A stretch of 64,000 nt of DNA from Symbiodinium sp. CCMP2592 (GCA_905221615.1 CAJNDT010004724.1:434001-498000); one strand, 5' to 3'. Positions 51,301-60,160 are shown, counted from the stretch's first letter. The notes: generated from the letters alone by a model not told the origin. Numbers and translations are program-made.

Positions 51301-53168
51301 ACGTCGGACTAAGTGAGGAGTCGGCAAAGCAGCTACGTAGTTGGCATGCTTACAAGGTGCGATCAGTGCTGAACTTGCCAGCACATACCAGCCGCATCAC
51401 CACTAAGGATCTTTTCCAGCTTTACAGTATTCAGGATCCGGTTCAAGCGATGCAGATCAAGCTAAGGAAGAGACTCCGCAAACTTGAGCGACGCGCAGCC
51501 AGAAGCCCAGACATCACAACCGAGCACTCGGTTTTGCAAGTCATCCGGGACAAGCTGTCCTTCCTATCACAACTCCCCGAAGCAGCTGAAAACCCTGTAG
51601 CCCTACATGCGTGCACACTCTGCGATGCCTCCTTCGAGACAGCAAATGGACTACATTTACACAAGTCGCGCGTACATCCAGCCAGCATTGACCGATTTGT
51701 ACCCTCAAGCTTCGATCGACAACTCCACGCGGTGGATGGGATGCCGCAATGCGCCGCTTGCATGCGCAAACTTCATCAATGGAAAGGTCTTCGTGACCAC
51801 CTGTTGTCAGGAGCATGCCCGGAACCCCAGAAGCTTCGATCTCTGAATGCGACGGACAAACTCTCAAGTCATCCTGAGGTAAGGATCCTTTCTCAGCTGC
51901 GACAGGACATTGCTCAGCTCCCACAACATCGAATAGCGGTGCTCTCAAAGACAGCGGAGGCCCGGGTCCTGATTCATCGGTGCCTCACGTGTGACTTCTG
52001 GACTTTCGATCACACCAAAGTTAAGTCACACTTCCGTCAGGCGCATCCTAAGGACTGGTCAAGGCTACACAAGCGTGCAGTCTCTATATGCCAGGGCTTC
52101 TCGCCCCACCTTGCCAAGGGACACCCGTGCTCCTTCTGCGGTTACAAGGTTTACGATCGCAGACTGCACCCGGAGCAATGCCCCGTGCTTTATCAGGTTA
52201 GCACGCAGTGGCTGCGAGGGCAACCGGAGGTGGAGGAAGCCGTTATGGCTCCCCCCTCCAAGCCCCAAGAGAAGTCACTAGCCCATTTCTTTAGGTCACG
52301 GTCGAATGGCACAGCCTCAAATCAGTCGAGCACAGCTCGTCAACCCCCGACAGACAAGCAGGAGTCCATTTCGCAGTCCCTTGGACATGCGGCAATGCGA
52401 CCAGAAGGAGTGCACCAGCGCGCTCTGACTAACACGTCAAACTCGTGTTACGCTAATGCTCTGTTCCAGGCTCTGCATCAGATCTCGAGTTTTGGGTATG
52501 ATCTAGGTGCTTTCCAGTCCGTCCTGTCCCATCTAGGAGACGAGAGAGCCCCCAGATTACTGAACCTGTTCGGCCTGTTTGAATTTCGCCATGCCATTTC
52601 AGGCTGGCGACTGGATGGCAGACAGCACGACGTTTCAGAGCTGCTTCTACATATGCAGTCCAAGCCTTTAGGCTCCCTTCAACAAACACAGTGGCAGGGT
52701 CGTACAGATGGCGAGGTTGAGGATTCAGACGTGGGAGTCAGCCCTCTCCTCCTTCCCCTCCCGTCTGGCCCATTGACATTATCGACTTGCTTACGGTTGT
52801 GGGAATCCCAGACCTTTACCCGAGCGCTTGTCTGGTCACCTGAACTCCTAGCGATTGTGATTTGCCGCTGGCAGGATGGAGTCAAGAACACTCAGCCATG
52901 TCTTTGGACAGGCCGCGCCACGGTGCCCGTATGGACCTCAAGCGAAGATCGAACCCAGCGACTCTATCAGGTCATAGCAGGCGTTGCCCACTTTGGGGAC
53001 TCCCTTGCTTCTGGGCACTACCGCGCTTTTTGGCCGGAGGACCCTGCGGATGCAAACTCTCAGGTTTGGATCTCTGACGACTACAGGCTCCCGGAAAAGG
53101 CCTCAGCGGCCTTGAATCTGTCCATCTCCAGGAATGTCTACATGCTTTTCTTGCAACGAATTCGCTAG
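48318..53168 (+). CDS. LINE polyprotein: EEP endonuclease, RT, zinc fingers, USP-like protease
   Basis: This 1616-residue ORF has an APE-type endonuclease at residues of about 83-350: SWNAGH (Asn89), LQETHW (Glu120), VAGDFNTS (Asp256), SQIDFIL and GGHYPL. The RT has LIPKPGKP, FALDLSQAFDT, GIKQGCKLAP and GYADDLTL (Asp841, Asp842). Cys/His clusters between about 1098 and 1285 (CTLCDASF..HLHKSRVH, CAACMRKL, CLTCDFWTF..HFRQAH, CSFCGYKVY) look like zinc fingers for nucleic-acid binding. Residues of about 1365-1616 match ubiquitin-specific proteases: the Cys box LTNTSNSCYANALFQAL (Cys1377), GRQHDVSELL, the His box HFGDSLASGHYRAF (His1567), WISDDY (Asp1587/1588) and VYMLFLQR. All three catalytic positions are present. 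The true start could be upstream or at a later ATG. The frame is fully open, so this copy may be recent. Confidence 0.92.
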   Translation: MAQLPVHSQNFASLRKNSFKTACRRTVRSDGPVPYRGQVLTPTLVDRLGVRPPPTRRELQSQTADSPAYGTASRRAGRLERSIRVISWNAGHLGQQQWGELKTWLAAEASHHCDVLILQETHWTETSEFSVSGWYCISSASESTKPHTRPKQAAKRNTRQEPRAPSTTRADGVMILFSPKFAPKSLRWKEWSPGRVLEARADIAGTRLVVVAVYQHAWSSAKTIQSNKDDRAKVLSVMSKVIKQVPKRDSLIVAGDFNTSLRPSPPLVGTHVKPPTEDRPDESNLFNLLLRLRLVALNTWQCDHIATFSQGGVESQIDFILTKESTAGGKAKRSAPWVDCPLGSWKKGGHYPLKADVPLQHHWMLPSHKLSTRRYDSLALQASVREEDETAKALHSWIASRIDTCQDPKAWNALLLEGAERFFPKIPKRRPIPLESETRRMWRARTHDRVVNTTPSAQLIESPNVMAQPPNQHTPRPPDTEAELAQVAHRQAVKQAKKDRIASFISEVDASLAEGDQHISFQTLKKLQPWQPARRAQLKDNTGHLLGPAQELAALREYANQVFAAHPPLRTLHGAFPVLAPPKLAAHIHSIKPNKAVPDGAAPAAVWRLCSDIVAPILSKHVASKQAEDSLESDLVDADLCLIPKPGKPSDKPANLRPLGILRPDAKGLAGAAREALQPLTLSFLKHMPQFAYLPGRGLSDALERVVHHLREARSLLEQAHPTRHALQQGTQAPGLVGGLTFALDLSQAFDTVSRQEIIDLLQREGADQDTVHLVQALHDGSRYVLHAQGDSTSVETTAGIKQGCKLAPTLFSFLTGDLFRSLVDLFGAEQVLKFLTGYADDLTLHRTIRSDKDLKAIHAIIAALLEEVRKHRLRVNISKCVILVKLAGRESQNVMNKHGCWITNSKGEQVRGWRIGPNKSFPAFQWVSCSKYLGVMISYNHFELQTLHYRIGEAKQKLHQVRQFVYNRRYASTMSRLKVWQSTVLSTLTTGLSDVGLSEESAKQLRSWHAYKVRSVLNLPAHTSRITTKDLFQLYSIQDPVQAMQIKLRKRLRKLERRAARSPDITTEHSVLQVIRDKLSFLSQLPEAAENPVALHACTLCDASFETANGLHLHKSRVHPASIDRFVPSSFDRQLHAVDGMPQCAACMRKLHQWKGLRDHLLSGACPEPQKLRSLNATDKLSSHPEVRILSQLRQDIAQLPQHRIAVLSKTAEARVLIHRCLTCDFWTFDHTKVKSHFRQAHPKDWSRLHKRAVSICQGFSPHLAKGHPCSFCGYKVYDRRLHPEQCPVLYQVSTQWLRGQPEVEEAVMAPPSKPQEKSLAHFFRSRSNGTASNQSSTARQPPTDKQESISQSLGHAAMRPEGVHQRALTNTSNSCYANALFQALHQISSFGYDLGAFQSVLSHLGDERAPRLLNLFGLFEFRHAISGWRLDGRQHDVSELLLHMQSKPLGSLQQTQWQGRTDGEVEDSDVGVSPLLLPLPSGPLTLSTCLRLWESQTFTRALVWSPELLAIVICRWQDGVKNTQPCLWTGRATVPVWTSSEDRTQRLYQVIAGVAHFGDSLASGHYRAFWPEDPADANSQVWISDDYRLPEKASAALNLSISRNVYMLFLQRIR

Positions 53169-53392
53169 CATCATCGTTAGGTGATGCATTCCGGCCCAGC
53201 TTCGTCCTTGGGGGCAACGCAGGGCGCCCGTGCGTGAGAAGCCTATAGTCAATTGGAAGTTGACATAGGCCGCCTCACGTCAAGGCCAAGTGTGTCATGA
53301 GCGCACGCGGACATGCACACACCGTAATTTCTTTTCCTCTCAATCAGCTCGCCCTCTTTTTGTATAGCTTCCTATCCGACTACTAGGCCGGC

Positions 53393-54683
53393 ATGACCGC
53401 TTCCCCTGTCGCAGTCAAGAGTCCGGAGCACAAACGCTCCCGAAATGGCACGGACTTTGATGACGCTTCGGGAATGGAAGTTTCAGAAGAACCTCCTCTC
53501 GAGTCTCTCTCGCCTGCGGCCAAGGCCGCTGCCCTGCCGAGGCAACTGGACCAGCCGCGCCGCAAATCTATCCCGAGACAGAAAGGACCTGGGGCGGTCC
53601 AAGCGCTCGGGCAAGGCACCCAGCCTCGAGCACAATCAGGTGCCATTCAGGCGCTGAGCCCGGAAGAGCTTACCAAAGCATTCCTTGTGCACGACGACCA
53701 AATGAGTCTACTGCAACACCAGCTGTCATTGGTGTATAAACTTCCCCAAGACCACCAACTTTCGAAGGCACTAGTTGCGTCCGTGAAATCCTGGCAGGGA
53801 GGATTGAAGAAGCTGCGCCAAGGAGAACCTCACCCCGAGGGTTCGTGCTCAAATGCAGTCTCCCTAGTTCTTCTCCACGAACTTACCAAGGGCAACCCCC
53901 CAGAACACGTGGACAAGACGGAGTACGGCAAGTTACTGAAGGTGGTTGACTCCATGATCAACATCACCACAGACAAGACCAAGCTGGCACAGGACATAGT
54001 GCACTGCTCAGCTAAGCCAAACAAGCTCAAAACGCACGTTATCCTTGACTTCAGGGTGGCCATCTACTCAGACCTTCTGCCATACCTCTCCCTTCTCGCC
54101 TCCCTCTTTGACTCCCACGACGGCTTTGAGCGCCTGGGAAGAAAGGCGCCGGGAGGACTGGCTCGCAAGGCTCGAGGCCGACCCTGAGTTTGGCCTAGTT
54201 GAAGCACACAGTGCACTAACTCCCTCAGCACAGCTGATGACCTGGTCAGTCTTGCACATCTGACACTTTCGTACAGGGTGCCTAGCATCGCCACGCTGAT
54301 TCTTTCAACAAAGTTCCAGCTGCGCATCAAAACGCAGGGGGACCTTATTGAGCAGCTCATACCGATTTACTCAACTTCCTGAGCGCGCCAGCCTGGCTCG
54401 AGCCTCTAGCATCATGGATCTCACACTTTTTGCGGACCTACCGGGTCCTGATCAAGTCCCACACTTTCTGAATCTGGTACATCAGCTGGACGAGATTCTC
54501 AAGCGTAAGGCCTCGCAACTATACACAGACCCTGGCTCGGCGTCTTCTACCAGCTCTCAGTCTGCTGAACGATGCACTCTGCCCTCGGGCAAGGCTCGTC
54601 CTCCTACACCGCCAGCTCCCAAACATCGACGAACTGACGAGGCTCCGGAACAGGACACTAGGAAAGCATCTTCAGAGAACTAG
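53393..54683 (+). pseudogene. Unrecognised ORF downstream of the LINE ORF, frameshifted
   Basis: An ATG at 53393 opens 264 codons ending at TGA 54185-54187, with a basic, Pro-rich start and helical-looking blocks such as LLQHQLSLVYKLPQDHQLSK. Protein-like sequence continues in a second frame near 54140-54220 (REDWLARLEADPEFGLVEAH), returns to the first near 54227 (STADDLVSLAHLTLSYRVP) and moves again to an open stretch ending at 54683. The frame changes fall around two mini-palindromes (54204-54214 and 54225-54237). I do not recognise the family. It could be a nucleic-acid-binding accessory protein of the LINE, now broken. Confidence 0.5.
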
Positions 54684-54835
54684 GCACTGCCGGTGGAGCC
54701 AGCTACCAGAGAGCAAAACTAATTGCCATGCGTTTTCCTGCAACTGCACTCAGCTGCTTTGTAACCAGGTCACAGGGCTCAAGCTACCAGTGGCAGGTAG
54801 CACACAGTGCAGCACGGATTCGTCACAGACGATAT

Positions 54836-56057
54836 CTCCCACTCACGCTGGGATGTATCGTGCTCCCTATCCTGATGGAGTGCATGAGGCTCTTGGTCGG
54901 AGCCATATGCCTGGACTTCGACGACCAGTCGACCCCCAAGTGACGGCCGCCATCTCGCCAGAGCTTTCAGGCGAGAGCATCGCTACGGGATACGCCAGCG
55001 CGGTCTTCAATTCCAGTGCTGCAAACTTTGTGCTCAAGAAAGTCACGCGGCCGCAGGAAGAGTACATGGCCAGACGAGAGTTTAGCAGATTATCGCGCCT
55101 CCCGCCGATCAACCATCATCGAGGCTTTCTGGCAGCAAGGCCCAACACTGTTACTGCCACGACTGTTCCCTGCCCATATCCCCTCCATGACAACTGACCA
55201 TGTCGTCAACCTCGTGGCTGACATCCGGGCTGCCCTCAATGCAGTGCATTCCAGCCAATTGGTCCACGCGGACATCCACATGGGCAACATCATGGTTCGC
55301 TTTGACCCCCCCACCTATGTCTTGATCGATTTTGGAGGTACGGCGGGGGAAAGTGTCTATCCTCTTAGCTTGGGCTACGGTGCCCTAGGCCAGGGAGGAG
55401 CGCTTCATCCTCCTCACGAGCTCATGGAGCGTCCCACCAGGACCGTCAGAGGCGACTACTACCGGCTCAGCAAGACGATCTCCGTCGAAGTCGTGGGCAA
55501 CAAGTGCTGGCGCAACACTGCGTCGGGCTTCCCGATGCCCCCGAAGCTCCCCAAACACCTGCGCGTCGAGCTGGCAGAATGGGAGAATCTCGCTGGCCTC
55601 ACTCCACCCAAATGGCCAGAATCTGCCTTTCCCGGAGGAAGCTGGTACGAGACTGCCATAGATCCCTCGATCACAGTGCAACGAAGAGACCGGCAATATT
55701 CGACTGGCCACTGCCGTTTTCTCCTACCCCAGGCAGCAAAAATCCAACGCATCCGGGCTTTTTGGGCCAGAAGATCCAACTCGGGCTCCTCTTGACTCCG
55801 GTAGCTGGGAGGAATCTGCTGCTTACGCTCGGTTCTTCCTAGCTTGCAGGCTCCGGACCATGGGCAGCCACGTCAGGACTATGTACACAGAGGTACTGCC
55901 GTACCAAAAGTACAGCAACCAGGATGGCTACCTCATGCTGGAGAATCCCCTCGAGCATTCTCCGCCTCCACCACCTCCCCCGGCTGCCAGCTCGAACGAG
56001 CCAGCGCCCTCGACACCGGCTACTGAGCTGCAGGGCATTTGGGCGGAAATGGACTAG
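54836..56057 (+). pseudogene. Protein-kinase-like (or aminoglycoside-kinase-like) ORF, frameshifted
   Basis: The N-lobe is in one frame (GYASAVFNSSAANFVLKKV near 54989, with the probable ATP-binding Lys). The catalytic loop and metal motif are in a second frame: LVHADIHMGNIMV near 55260 and VLIDFGGT near 55318, which fit HxDxxxxN and DFG. The C-terminal part resumes in a third frame (SWEESAAYARFFLACRLR near 55810, ending in a Pro-rich tail at 56057). At least two frameshifts, near 55100-55130 and 55700-55800, break it. The fold assignment is good; the substrate is unknown. It lies between two other ORFs of the putative composite element. Confidence 0.6.
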
Positions 56058-56069
56058 GCTTCAATCGAA

Positions 56070-56177
56070 GGACACAGTCCACCCTAGCGGCATATGGCAC
56101 AGCCTCCGCCACGCGGCTACTGTAACCATTTCGTCGCGGAATAGGACACAGTCCAAAGCTACCTGAGTCACAGACTC
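56070..56177. repeat. Cluster of ACA-centred mini-palindromes
   Basis: Four short perfect inverted repeats with ACA at the centre lie in 108 bp of non-coding sequence: GGACACAGTCC (56070), GGCACAGCC (56096), GGACACAGTCC (56144) and GAGTCACAGACTC (56165). The same kinds recur at 48495, 48525, 49683, 49715, 50624, 52308, 54204, 54225, 54800, 54821, 57291 and 57309. Confidence 0.85.
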
Positions 56178-56235
56178 CGTCCCAATGCCTACAGCGCTGG
56201 CCTTAGCCCGAGAAAAACCTGAGCATATGTCTTGA

Positions 56236-57279
56236 GCGCAGTTGTCAGCACTATCCAGCTACCGTTTGCTTGAGCTCGGCTTAGAATCGGTTACCGGCTC
56301 ACCACTTGCGCTAGTGCCAATGGTTGGCGAGGATGATGGCCCAATCCGGGCCATTTCCTTTCCCGCTGCGATCTTCGCAGATTACATGGAGGACTACCTC
56401 ACTCTTTCGGCGCTGAAGTTGTACTGTGAGGAGGCCCAAGTGTCCCTGCCGCCGGCAGCGGGAACATGGCCCTCCAATGACATCACGGCATGGGCACACA
56501 CAGCTCTCCCACCCCTGCAGTGGCAGCAATTCGAGAAATATCTCGATTCAATGACTACCATGACCTGCTCCGAGGCAGAGGAAGGCTGCTTGGTCAATCC
56601 CATCCCACACGGAGGATTGCCACACATGGTACCCAAGGCAGAGCAGATAGCCAGCAGCTGCATCACTTCTCGCTGTCTTTCCATCTGGTCATCGGTCCGT
56701 CAGGTTCTGCAGTACCTACCTTTCGAAGCCCACGACAGATGGGAGTGCACTCCCCGTGCGGCCGGCTCTTCATGTGGCCAGCGATTTCGGGTAGGGGCCT
56801 TCTGCCGAGTTCTTCCTGGCCTGCTTAAGGAGACGGTTTCCCATCCCAACGTCACTCGACTCTTCAACGCCTTCGTGTACTCATGCTATCCAGAACACCA
56901 GTGGACTTCGCTCGAGGTCTTGGTAGATGTGCACTCCCCACCGCATAAAGATGCTCGCAATGCAGCCTTGGGTACATTGCTCATCCCGATTTCCATTTGC
57001 GACCAGGGCGGCATATGGATCGAAGACCCTGAAGGCTGCGACTACCAGGAGATCCCGAACCAGCAGGGGATGATCCGGGGAAGCTGCTTTGACCTTCGTG
57101 GCCTCAGCCTCTTCTTCCGGGCGGATGCGCTGTGGCATGCAACTCTACCATGGGAAACCTTTACTCGAGTCGTTTTGGCGGCCTACACGGTAAGAGGAGC
57201 CTCTCGTTTCTCACCAACGCTGCAACAGCGCCTGACTGAGCTAGGTTTTCGCCTTCCACTAGGTACCACAGATGACTAG
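56236..57279 (+). CDS. 2-oxoglutarate/Fe(II) oxygenase-like ORF
   Basis: The frame is open from 56236 with no ATG until about 56320, so the start is uncertain. Numbered from 56242 it has 345 residues. The C-terminal half has the spacing of a double-stranded beta-helix oxygenase: HKD (His235, Asp237) in HSPPHKDARN, then LLIPISICDQGGIWIEDP, a distal His299 in ALWHATLPW and Arg309 in TFTRVVLAAYT. His-x-Asp...His would bind iron and the Arg would bind 2-oxoglutarate. The N-terminal half is unrecognised. Mini-palindromes flank the ORF at 56165-56177 and 57291-57321. Substrate and link to the LINE are unknown. Confidence 0.55.
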   Translation, partial: AQLSALSSYRLLELGLESVTGSPLALVPMVGEDDGPIRAISFPAAIFADYMEDYLTLSALKLYCEEAQVSLPPAAGTWPSNDITAWAHTALPPLQWQQFEKYLDSMTTMTCSEAEEGCLVNPIPHGGLPHMVPKAEQIASSCITSRCLSIWSSVRQVLQYLPFEAHDRWECTPRAAGSSCGQRFRVGAFCRVLPGLLKETVSHPNVTRLFNAFVYSCYPEHQWTSLEVLVDVHSPPHKDARNAALGTLLIPISICDQGGIWIEDPEGCDYQEIPNQQGMIRGSCFDLRGLSLFFRADALWHATLPWETFTRVVLAAYTVRGASRFSPTLQQRLTELGFRLPLGTTDD

Positions 57280-57341
57280 TTAGCACGAATGGCACAGCCT
57301 CTCGAGCTGAGACACAGTCTCTGACCATCTCTGCTCGTATT

Positions 57342-58124
57342 TTGAGGTTAAAGCAGGTACGCAAGCACATGTCGTATCTACACCGCTGTGACAACGCCAC
57401 TGCAATTCTTCAGTCTTTCTTGGCTCTAAAGTTCGGCTTTGCCCTCCACACACTAGACTGTGCTGATGGAAGACGCCTTCGTTCACGAATCTTTCACTTC
57501 CTGACGCCGATGCTCCTCAGCCTCGACTTCTACTTGCAGCTGACGGACCTGGACAGAACAGCCATCGATGACTCGAGCAGCCAGTCCAGCCTTACAGGAC
57601 CAGGCCTCACCACCAGGGATGGCCTGACAGCAGCCAGAACAGGCCTCCTGAAACTTCTTCAAGAGTGCTTCAATCACTGGCCGGCCCTCTCCATCACCTA
57701 CATCCCCCCAACTGCGCCAGACACACTGGACCCGAAGGACATGCATCTTGTCTACGAGGTCACGCAGCCGCGTCTAATTCAAGTCCGACGACTTGCCACT
57801 GTTAATCGAGTCTGGCATGACCTCATATCAGACATGATATCTGGTCAAGCCCGCATCAATACAGTGGAACTTCTGGTGGCGATGTCACGTTTGCGCAAGT
57901 CAGGCTCAGTGTCGGTTCGCGAAGGCCAGGACATCTTCTACCTTCCGGTCTCGATGGCGTTCAGATTGCCGGTCGAGAAACTCACTTCACCTCTGGCTCG
58001 CACTGCTCCCGCCGCTGCTTACCGCGCCTCGGGCTTCAACGCCTGGCATGCGCTCCTCTTTGACAGCTATGATGCCCTGCAGAATGAGACCCCAATAGAT
58101 CGGGTAAGGCAAATTCCTGACTAA
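57342..58124 (+). CDS. Unrecognised ORF, last of the LINE-associated train
   Basis: An open frame of 260 codons. The first ATG is at about 57369, and the frame is also open from 57342. Composition is protein-like with helical blocks (LKLLQECFNHWPALSI; RRLATVNRVWHDLISDM), and no known domain was recognised. It ends in TAA within the AT-rich tail. Two mini-palindromes lie just upstream. Confidence 0.45.
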   Translation: MRLKQVRKHMSYLHRCDNATAILQSFLALKFGFALHTLDCADGRRLRSRIFHFLTPMLLSLDFYLQLTDLDRTAIDDSSSQSSLTGPGLTTRDGLTAARTGLLKLLQECFNHWPALSITYIPPTAPDTLDPKDMHLVYEVTQPRLIQVRRLATVNRVWHDLISDMISGQARINTVELLVAMSRLRKSGSVSVREGQDIFYLPVSMAFRLPVEKLTSPLARTAPAAAYRASGFNAWHALLFDSYDALQNETPIDRVRQIPD

Positions 58125-58215
58125 TAGTTAATAGTTAATTCCCTAACTAATAGTTAGAAAAAATATTGACTAATTAGTTAATTTAGAATTAACTATTAGT
58201 TAATTTAGGCCTGTT
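58122..58215. repeat. AT-rich tail built of TTAACTATTAG-like inverted repeats
   Basis: About 95 bp of TAATAGTTAATT-type units in both orientations directly follow the last ORF. Simple AT-rich tails mark the 3' ends of many LINEs, so this may be the 3' terminus of the element. Confidence 0.5.
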
Positions 58216-59107
58216 TTGTCTTAACTATTTTTAGGCAATTTGCTATAAAAAGCATTGTTTTTCCATGAAAAAAGCTGTTGTTGTATTGGAGATGTCGTGC
58301 ATGAGTGCAGACTTTTCCCGATTTTTGCAAGGCTTGGTCATGGTTACTGTCGGCTTTTGCGACAACAGAGCGGGGGGGCAGGTTGTTCGGCAAAGAGGAA
58401 AAGTATCCAGGGGCTGTAAGAGGGGGGGGGGGCAGGACGGACAAGAAAGGAGATGCGGGGAGGTTGTAGGCTATTGGGCTGCATGTTTACTGTTGTTTGC
58501 ACCGGTTTTGCATGGGTATGTGTTCGCATGGTTACTGTTTTTGACGAGCGGCATGATTACTTTCGCAAGGAGTTGTGTTCGCATGGTTACCTTTTTTGAC
58601 TGGTTATGTGTTACTGCATTTGACGAGCTGCATGATTGTTTTGCACGGTTATGTGTCGGCATGGTTACTTTGTTTGAGGTGGTGGGGTGGTGGGGTGGTG
58701 GGGTGGGGGAGGCAGGCAGACCAAAATGGCCACTTGGTGTGGTGGCATCCGCTGTTCGAAGCCTCAAATGATTGGGGGTGGAACGGCTCTGCGGGGGGTG
58801 TCTCTTCACTCGCATATCAGGGGCTTTGGCCAAAAGGCGGTGAAAACCCCACCACCCCACCACCCCACCACCCCACCACCACCCCACCACCCCACCACCC
58901 CACCACCCCACCACCCTATACCACCCCACCCACCACCCCACCACCCACCACCCATCCAGGATTGAGTTTTTTCTGGCTGCAGGGGTTGTTTTGAAGGGTG
59001 CAGGAGTTAAGGGGTTAGGATTTAGTGGTTTAGGGTTTAGGCATGTAGGGTTCAGGGGTTCAGGGTTTAAGGATTTGGGGTGTAGGGGCTTCGGGGTTTA
59101 GGAGTTT
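58216..59107. other. Low-complexity DNA: G runs, GGTGGGGTGG and CCACCCCACC tracts, telomere-like repeats
   Basis: GGTGG-type repeats lie near 58678-58710 and CCACC-type repeats at 58850-58960, followed by degenerate TTTAGGG repeats to about 59107. The block from about 58930 to the start of the 53-bp array is a diverged direct copy of about 62345-62505. No gene is supported. Confidence 0.8.
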
Positions 59108-59782
59108 AGGGTGAAGCGGCCAAAACAACGGCAACACATCGTACTTCGTAGCACTTGGGCACCGCTTCGAGGCCAAAACAACGGCAACAAATCGTACTTC
59201 TTAGCACTTGGCCACGCCAGCACAACGGCAACAAATCGTACTTCTCAGCACTTGGGCACCGCTTCGAGGCCGAAACAACGGCAACACATCGTACTTCTTA
59301 GCACTTGGGCACCGCTCTGAAGCCAAAAACAACGGCAACAAATCGTACTTTTTTGGCACTTGGGCACCTCTTCGAGGCCAAAAAACGGTAACAAATCGTA
59401 CTTCTTGGCACTTAGTCACCGCTCTGAAGCCAAAACAACGGCAACAAATCGTACTTCTGAGCACTTGGGCACCGCTTCGAGGCCAAAACAACGGCAACAA
59501 ATCGTGCTTTGAGGCCGTAACAACGGCAACAAATCGTACTTCTTAGCACTTGGGCACCGCTCTGAAGCCAAAACAACGGCAACAAATTGTACTTTTTGGC
59601 ACATGGGCACCGCTTCGAGGCCAAAACAACGGCAACAAATCGTACTTCTTAGCACTTGGGCACCGCTCCGAGACCAAAACAACGGCAACAAATCGTACTT
59701 CTTAGCATTTGGGCACCGCTTCGAGGCCAAAACCACTTGGGCACCGCTCCGAGGCCCATATTCAACGGCAACAAATCGGTTT
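59108..59782. repeat. 53-bp tandem repeat array, copy 1
   Basis: About 12 units of a 53-bp repeat containing GGCAACAAATCGTACTTCTT. Two variants alternate loosely, one with CGCTTCGAGGCC and the other with CGCTCTGAAGCC. Some units are shortened. Confidence 0.95.
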
Positions 59783-60160
59783 TTTAGGGTGAGCGGGTTT
59801 AGGGTTTCGGGGTTGAATCCCCAAACCCCATAAATCCTTCAACCCTAAACCCCTCAACCCTGAATCCCGGACCCCCCAAACCCTAAACCCCAAAGCCCAA
59901 CACCAAGCCCCCTACACACCAAATCCTTAAACCCCAAACCCTCTAATCCCCAAACCCCACAAATCCTTAAACCCTAAACCCCTCAACCCTGAACTCCACA
60001 CCCCCCAGATCCTAAACCCCAAAGCCCAACACCAAACCCTCTACACCCCAAAACCTTAAACCCCTAACCAACCAAACTTTAAACCCTATAATCCCCAAAC
60101 CCCACAAACCCTTATCCCCAAACACCAAGCCCCCTACACTCCAAATCCCTAAATCCTAAA
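59783..60160. repeat. Degenerate telomere-like repeats (CCCTAAA strand)
   Basis: Irregular CCCTAAACCC, CCCCAAACC and CCTTAAACC units run through the segment. They resemble the TTTAGGG telomere repeat of plants and dinoflagellates but are too irregular to be an active telomere. Confidence 0.8.

Larger units (their letters stand above)
48318..58215 (+). mobile_element. Non-LTR retroelement region: LINE ORF plus same-strand satellite ORFs
   Basis: The core is the LINE polyprotein at 48318-53168. It is followed head to tail by an unknown broken ORF, a broken kinase-like ORF, an oxygenase-like ORF and another unknown ORF, ending in an AT-rich tail at 58122-58215. The ACA-centred mini-palindromes occur inside the LINE ORF and in the gaps and ORFs downstream. 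This suggests one composite element or several elements of one family nested together. The outer limits and unity are inferred; I found no target-site duplication. Confidence 0.5.

Noticed and set aside
59108-59782. CRISPR-like regular repeats
   Set aside because: The units are contiguous 53-bp tandem repeats without unique spacers, in a eukaryotic satellite setting.
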